Positions 8,804 to 17,178 of a stretch of DNA of 64,000 nucleotides are shown here, piece by piece. Within the stretch, counting starts at the first letter, position 1, and each line of letters starts with the position of its first letter. A model generated the notes under the pieces. The model did no database searches. It was not told the DNA's origin and saw only the letters and a list, made by a program, of their open reading frames with translations. Source of the DNA: Paenibacillus bovis (GTDB lineage: Bacteria > Bacillota > Bacilli > Paenibacillales > Paenibacillaceae); NCBI RefSeq assembly GCF_001421015.2, contig NZ_CP013023.1, forward strand, positions 982,001 to 1,046,000. Direction: 5' to 3'. A program made the position numbers and the translations under genes.

Positions 8804-10837
8804 TCATGTATATCCGAGCAACCGGCCCAGCTGGTAAATCAGTAAAGCCAGTATATAAGCGATCAGTACAGCATACAGGATCGAGAAACCGGCCCATTTC
8901 CAGGATTGTGTTTCTTTGCGAATAACGCTGACAGTAGCGAGGCAGGGTGTATACAGCAGCACAAATACCATAAAACTAAAGGCCTGCAAGGCTGTGAACG
9001 CATGGCTCAGCTGTGCACCAAGTCCCTCTATCGTAGGTGCATGATAGATAATGTTCATGGTAGAGACAACGACTTCCTTGGCCATAAATCCAGTCAGCAG
9101 TGCAGCAACTGCTTGCCATGTACCGAATCCGATCGGGTCCAGCAGAGGGGCGAATACGCCGCCAATCGCTGCCAGAAAACTATGATCCATATCTACGCCA
9201 TAGCCCTGCATACCCAGATGCGACAATAGCCAGATCGCCACCGAGCCGGCGAGAATGATGGTGCCTGCTTTGTGCAGGAATCCTTTGACTTTTTCCCAGG
9301 TATTACGGAAAAGCGAGAGCGGCTGTGGAACACGATAAGGCGGCAGCTCTACGAGAAAAAACGACTTTTCCCTGGCAAACAATGGACTGTTCGACAGAAG
9401 TCTCGCCAGTCCCAGCGCGACGACCATACCAAGTACATACAGAATCATAACGACAATAGCCTGATGACGGGCGAAAAATACACCGGCAAACAGTGTATAG
9501 ACGGGCAGCCGGGCAGAGCAGGACATCAGCGGCACGAGTAGAATGGTCAGCAGACGCTCACGCCGCTGCTCAATTGTACGGGCAGCCATTACGGCAGGCA
9601 CATTGCAGCCAAATCCGATAATAAACGGGATAAAGGCTTTGCCGTTCAATCCGACATATTCCATCATCCGGTCCATCAGCAGGGTAATCCGTGCCATATA
9701 ACCCGAGTCTTCGACCAGCGAAATCATCAGGAAGAGGATCGCAATCTGTGGCATGAATACAAGCACTCCGCCTACACCGGCAATCATTCCGTCGACGATC
9801 AATCCCTGTGTAAATGTGGAAGCACCGAGCAGCTGCAGCAGGGAAGTAGCGCCGCTGCTAACCGGACCAGCTATCAGCGCATCGATTTGGTCAGCCAGCA
9901 GATTACCCGCCCAATCAAAGGTCAATTTAAAAATAGCAAACATCATGAATAGAAAGATGGGAATACCGAACAGTGGATGAGTGAGTACGGCATCGACCTT
10001 CTCGGTAAGTGTCCGGCTGCCGGCGCGACTATGGTCTGCTGTCAGATTGTACAGATGAGTGATCCACTGTGTACGGATTCGGCGCAGATATTCTGCTGGC
10101 GTGGAATCCTCACTATCTGCAGCCAATCGGGTACAACATGATTCCAGCTGCTGTCCAATCCAGTCAGGAGACAATAGGGAATACGCATATTGCTCGACCA
10201 CTGGATTGCCCTCTATGAGTTGAAGTGCTACCCAGCGTACATACTGCGGTGTACGTTCTGGCAGGGTAGGCTGGATTGCTGCGGCGAGCGTAAGCAGCGT
10301 ATCCTCAACGATAAGTCCATAATCCAGCCGGAAAGAACGCTTTGTCTTGTTATCCTTGGAAGGAAGATCCACCAACTGCTGTAGCAAAGCATCTGTGCCC
10401 TGTCCAGAGCGGGCAATAATCGGCAGAACTGGAACCTTTAGCTCTGCAGATAGTCGTTGTTCATCGATAAATATTCCCCGTCCGCGCGCTACATCGATCA
10501 TATTCAGGCCAATGACCATGGGACAGCCATATTCCAGCAGCTGCACAGTAAGGTACAGATTACGTTCCAGCTGCGAGGCATCCACGATATTGATCAGACT
10601 CGCAGGCGGTTCATCAATCAGAAATTGGGAAGTGACTCCCTCGTCCAGGGAGAGAGGATGCAGCGAGTAAGCGCCAGGTAGATCGACCAGCAGCGCGGAT
10701 TTGTCACGCAGGGTACCTACCTTTTTCTCTACCGTTACTCCAGCCCAATTGCCTACACTCGCATACGAACGAGTCAGTTTGTTGAACAGAGAAGTTTTTC
10801 CGGTATTGGGATTGCCGAACAGGGCAATAGTATTCAT
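8804..10837 (-). CDS. feoB: Ferrous iron transporter FeoB
   Basis: This is a membrane GTPase transporter for Fe(II). The N-terminal G domain shows GNPNTGKTSLFNKL (G1), DLPGAYSL (G3) and NMID (G4). A helical linker follows, then a polytopic membrane domain with two Gate regions. At 677 residues it has the usual Firmicute length. The feoA stop and feoB start overlap by four bases (ATGA), so the two are translationally coupled. The operon is headed by a Fur box, so expression should rise in iron limitation. Confidence 0.97.
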   Translation of the reverse strand: MNTIALFGNPNTGKTSLFNKLTRSYASVGNWAGVTVEKKVGTLRDKSALLVDLPGAYSLHPLSLDEGVTSQFLIDEPPASLINIVDASQLERNLYLTVQLLEYGCPMVIGLNMIDVARGRGIFIDEQRLSAELKVPVLPIIARSGQGTDALLQQLVDLPSKDNKTKRSFRLDYGLIVEDTLLTLAAAIQPTLPERTPQYVRWVALQLIEGNPVVEQYAYSLLSPDWIGQQLESCCTRLAADSEDSTPAEYLRRIRTQWITHLYNLTADHSRAGSRTLTEKVDAVLTHPLFGIPIFLFMMFAIFKLTFDWAGNLLADQIDALIAGPVSSGATSLLQLLGASTFTQGLIVDGMIAGVGGVLVFMPQIAILFLMISLVEDSGYMARITLLMDRMMEYVGLNGKAFIPFIIGFGCNVPAVMAARTIEQRRERLLTILLVPLMSCSARLPVYTLFAGVFFARHQAIVVMILYVLGMVVALGLARLLSNSPLFAREKSFFLVELPPYRVPQPLSLFRNTWEKVKGFLHKAGTIILAGSVAIWLLSHLGMQGYGVDMDHSFLAAIGGVFAPLLDPIGFGTWQAVAALLTGFMAKEVVVSTMNIIYHAPTIEGLGAQLSHAFTALQAFSFMVFVLLYTPCLATVSVIRKETQSWKWAGFSILYAVLIAYILALLIYQLGRLLGYT

Positions 10838-11079
10838 GAACCAACAACCTCCAGCAGACGGGCTTCGCGCTGACGGATGCCAATAAATTGTCCTTTGTAT
10901 TCGATAATAATCGGCCCACCCCAGAGACCCCGGCGGGTAATCGAAATCTTCGTACCTTCACGGATACCCAGATCCATCAACCGCCGGCGCAGCAGCAGAT
11001 CGATACCGTCGAGAGAATGAACACGCACCGAGTGACCGGATGGTATAGAAGTTAATTGTAGGGCTGAACAGAGATACAC
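10834..11079 (-). CDS. feoA: FeoA, small SH3-like partner of FeoB
   Basis: The 81-residue cytosolic protein folds as an SH3-like barrel and supports FeoB. It contains LLLRRRLMDLGIREGTKI and FIGIRQREARLL, conserved in FeoA. The start is GTG at 11079, preceded on the minus strand by AAGGAGATGAAATT. The preceding Fur box lies within about 40 bases of the start. Confidence 0.95.
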   Translation of the reverse strand: MYLCSALQLTSIPSGHSVRVHSLDGIDLLLRRRLMDLGIREGTKISITRRGLWGGPIIIEYKGQFIGIRQREARLLEVVGS

Positions 11080-11096
11080 AATTTCATCTCCTTATT

Positions 11097-11115
11097 GAGA
11101 ATGATTATCATTTTA
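11097..11115 (-). promoter_or_regulatory. Fur box upstream of feoA
   Basis: GAGAATGATTATCATTTTA matches the 19-bp Fur consensus GATAATGATAATCATTATC at most positions and keeps the TGATTATCA palindromic core. It lies in the promoter-to-start interval of feoA, the usual place for an iron-responsive repressor. Confidence 0.88.
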
Positions 11116-11300
11116 GATGTGTGTAAAATAACACAGGTTAGATGATCTGCACTATGATGTATTTCTCTTTAACAGGAATTATTTATAGAAAAAATCTTGA
11201 GATGCATCCAATATCAGAAAATTGGTACCGATAAACTAAATATAGGATCAACCAAAAAATACATAAAATAGGTCGATTGAAGAAAGGAAGGAATGTGTTC

Positions 11301-12647
11301 ATGGAGCTATCCGTTTGGGTCACGATGATTGCGGTCTGTCTGAGTATCTTCAGTTTGTTTGTCTGCCTATGCATATGGGCTATTAAGGGATGTTATTATG
11401 TGTACGGGCTTATCTATCCGCAAAGTTATGAGAAATATAATATTTTAGAGCTTAACCTGATCTATAATCGCGGCAAAGTATATCGTAATGCCATCTTTGC
11501 TGGATTGCTGTCTCTGTATAATAAAGGGCTTATTACAATATCACTGCATCCCAAGCATTGGACAGATGTTCGTAAGCTTCGCTTTACACTGACCGAGCAA
11601 TTCGAGTACACAGAGCTAAGTGAAGATGAGCAATATTTGGTAGACTGGTTATTTCAGCATAAAGAGGGATACCAATTCCGTCTTAATACCATTGCCGGTC
11701 CTTTGCCAAATGAGACAGAGGATATAGAGCGACTTCAATTTTATCGGGAGCGGTTATGGCAATTGAATGAAGATCTGGCGGAATGGAAAGAAGTGTTGCA
11801 GAACACATGGAATTTGAAGAAGCTGCAGGAAAAAATGTGGATTCGAAAACTGTTCGTTCTGCTTGGCGGCTTGACCATTACGATGATTTGTATCTTGCTG
11901 TTTCTCGGCGAACTTGAAGAGATTTGGCTTGTATCACCTATAATTGTAGTTGGTTTCGGATGGTTATTGATATTTTTATATGTGACAGATTGGTCTAGGA
12001 ATGCTTTGTTGATCTATGCGGGCTGTATGTGCGCTGTTTGTATCATATATGGTATTGTTCAAAATCCGAATGTATTATTGATAATCATTGCCATATTCTG
12101 CTGTTTGCTGCCCGTATATGTATTGCCTTTTAGCCGCAAACAGCTACGCTATTCACAAGTTCGCTGGTTTAAAAGACATCTAATGCGTGGGAAATATCAA
12201 TATGTTGATGATCCGCAGCGGCTGGAATACTTAATTCAGGCGAGTATCGTACTTCAATGTGGTGAAGTTTTTATGGACAGGCATCAGGAATGGATCGAAT
12301 GGCAGACTGATGAGCATGAAGAAAATCATACTTTTCTAATGCATGCATGGCAAATGGTAGAGGCAGAAGCGGCTATTTTTGATTTATATCCTGTAGTTGC
12401 ACGTTGGCGAGGACGATATGAAGTCGTGCATTCCGAGGATGGAGAAGATTGTGTCGCATACTACTATGACGACTATTACAGCAGTGATTATTATGATGCC
12501 AGTGACCCGGCAAGCGGTGACAGTGACTACTATAGCAGCGATAGTTCAAGCGACTCATCGAGCAATGATAGCTCTAGCGATTCGTCCAGCAGTAGTTCAG
12601 ATTCCTCGGATAGTTCCAGCAGCTCCAGTAGTAGCTCCAGTGATTAG
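11301..12647 (+). CDS. Membrane protein with Ser/Asp/Tyr-rich C-terminal tail (paralogue A)
   Basis: This is a membrane protein of about 448 residues, resembling the cytosolic and membrane end of DUF2207-type proteins; the exact family is uncertain. One N-terminal helix (VWVTMIAVCLSIFSLFVCLCIW) is followed by a soluble stretch, including SEDEQYLVDWLFQHKEGYQF and a charged helix near residues 150-180, then a four-helix hydrophobic block and a second soluble region with WFKRHLMRGKYQYVDD and LIQASIVL. The last 60 residues are Tyr, Asp and Ser only or nearly so (YYYDDYYSSDYY, then SSSD repeats). The start at 11301 follows AAGGAAGGAATGTG; an in-frame TTG at 11277 is less likely. A divergent paralogue starts near 14.9 kb, with the same DExYLLxWLF and QASIxL motifs. 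Confidence 0.6.
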   Translation: MELSVWVTMIAVCLSIFSLFVCLCIWAIKGCYYVYGLIYPQSYEKYNILELNLIYNRGKVYRNAIFAGLLSLYNKGLITISLHPKHWTDVRKLRFTLTEQFEYTELSEDEQYLVDWLFQHKEGYQFRLNTIAGPLPNETEDIERLQFYRERLWQLNEDLAEWKEVLQNTWNLKKLQEKMWIRKLFVLLGGLTITMICILLFLGELEEIWLVSPIIVVGFGWLLIFLYVTDWSRNALLIYAGCMCAVCIIYGIVQNPNVLLIIIAIFCCLLPVYVLPFSRKQLRYSQVRWFKRHLMRGKYQYVDDPQRLEYLIQASIVLQCGEVFMDRHQEWIEWQTDEHEENHTFLMHAWQMVEAEAAIFDLYPVVARWRGRYEVVHSEDGEDCVAYYYDDYYSSDYYDASDPASGDSDYYSSDSSSDSSSNDSSSDSSSSSSDSSDSSSSSSSSSSD

Positions 12648-12955
12648 CCGATAGAGTACGAATACTGCTGCTTATTCACAATTATAAACAGTGGATATTG
12701 CTGCCTATAACCCGACCCAAGGACAGATGCTCTATGCAGAGATATCTGTCTTTTTGTTATTCAGCTGCAATATCAACAGATTCAGTATGATTGGCGGTTC
12801 TTCACCAGTCTATATCGGTTAATGGGTAGGGAGGGAATATCGGCTGTATGTACCATAATCCGCCATATTGTTATCCATTATTCAAATTGCAATATTTCTA
12901 ATAGACAGCTTGCAATACGCATAATAAACAGCCAATTCGAGAGGAGCTTCCACCG
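12648..12955. other. Intergenic, 308 bases
   Basis: It holds the terminator at 12722-12755 and, near its end, a ribosome site (GAGAGGAGC) before the aldo/keto reductase. I see no further gene or strong promoter. Confidence 0.4.
12722..12755 (+). terminator. Terminator after membrane paralogue A
   Basis: GACAGAT (12722-12728) pairs with ATCTGTC (12744-12750), helped by an inner CTCT/AGAG pairing, followed by five T. Confidence 0.8.
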
Positions 12956-13813
12956 ATGAATAATACACGCTATATTACATTAAAAGATGGAACGCAGCTG
13001 CCTGCTATCGGGCAGGGGACGTGGAATATGGGAGATGATTCTGCTCGCAAAGCAGAGGAGATCCAGGCGCTTCAATATGGATTGGAGCTGGGAATGAACG
13101 TGATCGATACGGCAGAAATGTATGGCGAAGGACGATCCGAGTCACTGGTCGGCGAAGCCATTCAGGGACGACGGGATGACGTATTCCTCGTATCCAAGGT
13201 ATATCCGCATAATGCAGGCGGTGAACGGCTGATCAACAGCTGCGAGAACAGCCTGAAGCGTCTGGGAACCGATCATCTGGATCTGTATTTGCTGCATTGG
13301 CGCGGTCAGATTCCTTTACATGATACAGTGGAAGGCATGGAAAAGCTGGTTCAGCAGGGCAAAATCCGCCGCTGGGGTGTATCGAATCTGGATGTAGAGG
13401 ATATGAATGCACTACTCAGTCTGCCGGATGGCAAAAATTGCGCAACCAATCAGGTATTGTATCATCTCGGTTCGCGCGGGATTGAACTGGATTTACTGCC
13501 TTGGCAGGAAGAGCACCAGATGCCAATTATGGCCTATTCGCCGCTGGCCCAGGCAGGCACATTGCGACGGGAACTGCTGTCTCATCAGGCATTACAGGAC
13601 GTTGCTGAACAGCAGGGAGCACATCCTTTTCAGATTATGCTGGCCTGGTGTATTCGTAGCGGTAACGTGATGGCGATTCCCAAGGCATCCAGCCGTGAAC
13701 ATGCCGAGAGCAACGCAACGGCTGCAGCGATCGAGCTGACGTCCGAGCAGCTGGATCTGCTAAATGGAGCTTTTGCTGCACCGTCGCACAAAGTACCACT
13801 GGACATGATTTGA
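12956..13813 (+). CDS. Aldo/keto reductase, small type
   Basis: This 285-residue single-domain aldo/keto reductase has VIDTAEMYGEG (catalytic Asp and Tyr), VSKVYP (Lys), DLYLLHWRG (His), RRWGVSNLD and a C-terminal IPKASSREHAESN cofactor-binding loop. The AKR5/YvgN-like subgroup is the closest I recognise. AGAGGAGCTTCCACCG precedes the ATG. A one-base gap separates its stop from the next gene, so it is coupled to the two SRPBCC proteins downstream. Together they may process a small hydrophobic carbonyl compound, but this is inference. Confidence 0.92.
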   Translation: MNNTRYITLKDGTQLPAIGQGTWNMGDDSARKAEEIQALQYGLELGMNVIDTAEMYGEGRSESLVGEAIQGRRDDVFLVSKVYPHNAGGERLINSCENSLKRLGTDHLDLYLLHWRGQIPLHDTVEGMEKLVQQGKIRRWGVSNLDVEDMNALLSLPDGKNCATNQVLYHLGSRGIELDLLPWQEEHQMPIMAYSPLAQAGTLRRELLSHQALQDVAEQQGAHPFQIMLAWCIRSGNVMAIPKASSREHAESNATAAAIELTSEQLDLLNGAFAAPSHKVPLDMI

Positions 13814-13814
13814 T

Positions 13815-14315
13815 ATGAAACACCATTATCTGTTTGTCAGCAGCTGGACGATTGGCACACCCCGTGAGCAGTTATGGGAGCTGGCTGATCATATCGAGAA
13901 TATCGACTTTTGGGATAATGTAAACTTCGAAAAGGTGGAACAGGGCAGCGGGCCGGAAGGAATCGGCGATGTTTTTCGTTGTACCTTTAAGACAAAAATG
14001 TTGTTTCGGCTTTCTATTCTGCTCAAAGTCACAGATAAACAAAAACCCGATCAGTTTACCTTGGAAGTAGAAGGGCCGCTGTCGGGTATCGGTACCTGCT
14101 TTATGAGTAAAACGGATGATGGACAATCAACTATGCTCCGGTGCGAATGGAAAGTACGTATCCACCATCGCCTGCTGAGAACTGCCAACCGGGCAATGCG
14201 TCCGGTGTATATATGGAGTCACGATAAGGTGATGGATGAAGGTGTATATGGCTTAGCCAGACAGTTAAATGCGGAAGTTACGAACGCTCATCATGAAACT
14301 ACAATATACCGCTAA
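13815..14315 (+). CDS. SRPBCC/START-like ligand-binding protein
   Basis: The 166-residue protein looks like a polyketide cyclase/dehydrase-type SRPBCC domain, a beta-sheet and long helix that wrap a hydrophobic ligand. Visible marks are SSWTIGTPREQLWELADHIENIDFW at the start, GIGDVFRCTFKT, a central LEVEGPLSGIGTCFM, MLRCEWKVRIHHR and a C-terminal helix HDKVMDEGVYGLARQL. It begins one base after the aldo/keto reductase stop. The next gene encodes a homologue with the same GIGDxF/Y, W-HNxV-EGxxGL pattern, so the two form a tandem duplication. Confidence 0.75.
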   Translation: MKHHYLFVSSWTIGTPREQLWELADHIENIDFWDNVNFEKVEQGSGPEGIGDVFRCTFKTKMLFRLSILLKVTDKQKPDQFTLEVEGPLSGIGTCFMSKTDDGQSTMLRCEWKVRIHHRLLRTANRAMRPVYIWSHDKVMDEGVYGLARQLNAEVTNAHHETTIYR

Positions 14316-14350
14316 TTCCCGGCATTGAACGAATTCATGGAGGGTTAACG

Positions 14351-14812
14351 ATGGGGAAGTACCAGTTTACAGACAGCTGGCTGCTGGAGGCAGACATATC
14401 GGATGTATGGCATCTGATCAGCCATTTTGAGCAGATTAACTGCTGGCAGGGTGTGTCTTTTGACAAGTTGGACGATCATGATCATCCTGCCGGTATTGGA
14501 GACAAGTATCTGATGAATATGAAGACCAAACTGTGGTACAGTCTGTCTTTTCACTTTCATGTGATCGAGAAGCAGGCACCCTACCTGATCCGGATGCAGG
14601 CTTCCGGTGATCTGAAAGGGTATGGGGTCTTTCGTTTGGAGCAGGTGGGCAACTGTACAAGGCTGCATTATTATTGGGAAGCCCAGACGCGCAAGTTCTG
14701 GATGAATCTGTGCGAGCCATGGCTGAGACCTTTTTTTATCTGGAATCATAACCGGGTAGTAGGAGAGGGGATTCGGGGATTGTCTGATTATTTAGATACT
14801 CGGCTGATATGA
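14351..14812 (+). CDS. SRPBCC/START-like ligand-binding protein, second copy
   Basis: The 153-residue protein is a homologue of its upstream neighbour. Shared positions include WLLEADISDVWHLISHFEQINCW at the start, GIGDKYLMNMKTKLWYSLSFHF, YYWEAQTR and FIWNHNRVVGEGIRGLSDYL at the end. GGAGGGTTAACG precedes the ATG. The pair may have split by duplication to hold different ligands. No catalytic residue is known in this family. Confidence 0.72.
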   Translation: MGKYQFTDSWLLEADISDVWHLISHFEQINCWQGVSFDKLDDHDHPAGIGDKYLMNMKTKLWYSLSFHFHVIEKQAPYLIRMQASGDLKGYGVFRLEQVGNCTRLHYYWEAQTRKFWMNLCEPWLRPFFIWNHNRVVGEGIRGLSDYLDTRLI

Positions 14813-14900
14813 TTCTGATTTTTAAGAAAGTACCATCATTTATAGAGTAGATTCCGATAAGATAATAAGTAAACTGGGATCTGACTTTATAAATAGGGAA

Positions 14901-16412
14901 GTGAATAATTTGTTGAAAAGATTCACGATAATTAGCACATTTATATTAATAATCGTTGCTATTAGTGGATGGATAATAGAGCTACCTTATGTGTACAAAA
15001 TACAACATGCTCCTGTATATGTGCATCTACTTGGCAGCGATTATTTAAATACAAAAGAACTATATACATACATTATGACAGGCACTGGAATATGGAACTG
15101 GGAAAGCAGGATTAACTGCATATCGGAGAGTGGATGTCTGCAGGTCGGTGATATAGTGATAATATTGCTGCTTATACTTGGAGCTATATTGCTTTGTGGA
15201 ATACTTTATATAGGAGTTTGGCTTGTTTTGTACTATCGTACTTCCAACCAGAAAAATAGCGCCTATACTCAGTTGGCTCGAATGGATTTATTGACAATTA
15301 GTCTTTGGTGGCATCACGAAGATAGACATTGGATTCATCTTGTTGCCAGTTTATTCTCCATGTATCAGCGTGGGTTGATACATATCAATCGCATGTATGC
15401 TTCTCCTGCTTATCGTCGTTATCCGTTGAATCCGGGATATACTTTATGCATGGACAAGACAACTAAAGATAATAGTGTATTTCGAGCAGATGAGCGTTAT
15501 CTTTTAAAATGGTTATTTAAAGAAAATGAAGGTCAACGTTTTGTACTGGATTCTCTGTTTGGACCCGATTCAATTGCTTCAGAACAACACAATAAACAAT
15601 CGATCCGTTGGAAAAAGAATAGTTTGAAAAAATGGCGAAAATGGACGAAAAGGCTAGGTTTTAAGCATCAGTTTCTCTTATACATGAATCCCTCAAATTT
15701 CGTCCGTGCTGCAGTTATCCTAAGTACTTTTATCTTAGTCAGCTTACTATTCTGGATGACAAATATACACGTAATACCTAATCTATTCACGAAAATGGTA
15801 ACAATATGGATAATCTTTCAGGCGCTAATAGCTCTTTTATTATCAGACAAGCATTTTTCGCTTGCTGTGTACGTATTCATGGCTAGCCTTTGTAGTGTTG
15901 TGCTGTTAGGATTCAATGAATTATCACTGTTATTATTACTAATACATTTATCTATGATGCTCGGTCACTCTATACTCCGATACAAACAAACTGGAGCCCT
16001 TACTAGAACTGTCGCACAATGGCGTCATTTTATGATACATGGTGGATACGCTAATCGAAATGATTCGGAATTTTTGGAGAAGATACTACAAGCAAGTATT
16101 ATCCTTGGGACAGCCGAGGAATTTATATCAACTCATTCGATTCTGCATAGTTACAGAAATACATCCTCAATACTTTCTAGACCGCTAACAACTGCTAGGA
16201 TTGTAAAGTATACCTTAAATCAATTGGAACCTGCTCCGAGGCAGATATTTGGGCAAAAACCTAATCGTTCTACAAACCATTGTCATTCAGGAACGTCTTC
16301 CGATTATTACTCTAGTAGTACGTATAATGATAATACCGAGTATTATACAACCTGTGATAGTGACAAAGTTGATTGCTCTGTTGACTACTCTGATAGCAGC
16401 TCAGAAAGCTGA
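14901..16412 (+). CDS. Membrane protein with Ser/Asp/Tyr tail (paralogue B)
   Basis: This 503-residue membrane protein is a distant relative of the one at 11.3 kb. Shared motifs are DERYLLKWLFKENEGQRFVLD, a membrane block near the middle, a W-F-IHGGY stretch and LQASIILGTAEEF. It has an N-terminal helix, an extra extracytosolic loop with two Cys (INCISESGC), a second helix, and a C-terminal tail with NHCHSGTSSDYYSSS and Cys residues among Ser and Tyr. The GTG at 14901 has AGGGAA directly in front; TTG at 14910 or 14913 has better spacing. The coding sequence is clearly richer in A/T than its neighbours, which may mark a transferred gene or weak selection on it. Function is unknown. Confidence 0.6.
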   Translation: MNNLLKRFTIISTFILIIVAISGWIIELPYVYKIQHAPVYVHLLGSDYLNTKELYTYIMTGTGIWNWESRINCISESGCLQVGDIVIILLLILGAILLCGILYIGVWLVLYYRTSNQKNSAYTQLARMDLLTISLWWHHEDRHWIHLVASLFSMYQRGLIHINRMYASPAYRRYPLNPGYTLCMDKTTKDNSVFRADERYLLKWLFKENEGQRFVLDSLFGPDSIASEQHNKQSIRWKKNSLKKWRKWTKRLGFKHQFLLYMNPSNFVRAAVILSTFILVSLLFWMTNIHVIPNLFTKMVTIWIIFQALIALLLSDKHFSLAVYVFMASLCSVVLLGFNELSLLLLLIHLSMMLGHSILRYKQTGALTRTVAQWRHFMIHGGYANRNDSEFLEKILQASIILGTAEEFISTHSILHSYRNTSSILSRPLTTARIVKYTLNQLEPAPRQIFGQKPNRSTNHCHSGTSSDYYSSSTYNDNTEYYTTCDSDKVDCSVDYSDSSSES

Positions 16413-16564
16413 TAATAGATTGTTATTTCTGGTTGTAATAAAGAAGATCAATAAATTAAGAAAGAATAGTTTTATTTATTTCAGGTCTAAACGTTTGAAC
16501 GACCACTAACTCTAAAAATAATAATAAAATTGTAATGGGGTGATTTATATCCTGTTAAAAGAAT

Positions 16565-16589
16565 GTTTACTTTCTACCGGGAAGGGTAA
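16565..16589 (+). promoter_or_regulatory. Possible sigma-B-type promoter
   Basis: GTTTAC (16565-16570), a 13-base spacer and GGGTAA (16584-16589) match the general-stress (SigB) consensus. It lies about 65 bases upstream of a small stress-protein-like gene. This is a pattern match only; related sigma factors such as SigF or SigG use similar sites. Confidence 0.5.
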
Positions 16590-16655
16590 ATTGTAGTTAA
16601 GCAACAACGCGAAGAAGAAAGCAAAACAATTGAACATCTAAGGAGGAAGAACATC

Positions 16656-16817
16656 ATGACTGGAAGAAAAGCTCTGTGGACAACAATTGGACTGGGTGCT
16701 GTATATCTGATGCGTAACAAAGGTGCTCGTGACAAAGTAATGAATCAGGTACGTAATATCTCTGGCGCTATGCGTCAAAGTAAAAGTACAACGACAACAA
16801 CAAATCTCAATCAATAG
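16656..16817 (+). CDS. Small cationic protein, 53 residues
   Basis: The ATG follows a perfect AAGGAGGAAGAACATC ribosome site. The protein starts MTGRKALWTTIGLGAVYLMRN, a short hydrophobic stretch, then an amphipathic basic part (ARDKVMNQVRNISGAMRQSK) and a Thr-rich, Asn-rich end. The hydrophobic-glycine start with a following helix recalls YtxH-like small stress proteins, but no family can be claimed. A SigB-like promoter lies upstream and a terminator follows. Confidence 0.7.
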   Translation: MTGRKALWTTIGLGAVYLMRNKGARDKVMNQVRNISGAMRQSKSTTTTTNLNQ

Positions 16818-17178
16818 GCAACAAAGAATTTAAAGCCTAACCTATTCTGCTCAGGCTGCATGTCAGTCCGGCAGTGAGGTCATACGCAAGACACTGGTGA
16901 TGCACACATGGCAGCGCCGGTGTCTTTTTCATTTGCCCTTTTATTTGACCAGTGGAAAATAAATTTGCCCGTATCTTTCGGGATCGCTGTATTTCGTGCA
17001 AGAAAGACGCTGCAGCGCTATTCGGTTAACCAATAAAAGGGTAATCTGCAGTATATAATCTCAAACATATAAATCAGCAAATACAGCAAATACATTTCTG
17101 CAAGTCGAATAAATAAAGTATGCAAATCAAACAGAGAAAGAAGAATCCGAGCAAGTGGTGTTATTGGAGGGGACTAAT
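16818..17178. other. Intergenic, 361 bases, before the hybrid kinase
   Basis: It includes the terminator above, then about 250 bases of A/T-rich leader. I could not settle a promoter or operator. Confidence 0.4.
16888..16929 (+). terminator. Terminator of the small cationic protein gene
   Basis: AAGACACTGG (16888-16897) pairs with CCGGTGTCTT (16917-16926) with one G-T pair, followed by T residues. Confidence 0.85.

Noticed and set aside
17155..17178. Earlier GTG start for the hybrid kinase
   Set aside because: The GTG at 17179 has a much better ribosome site (TTGGAGGGG) than those at 17155 or 17158.
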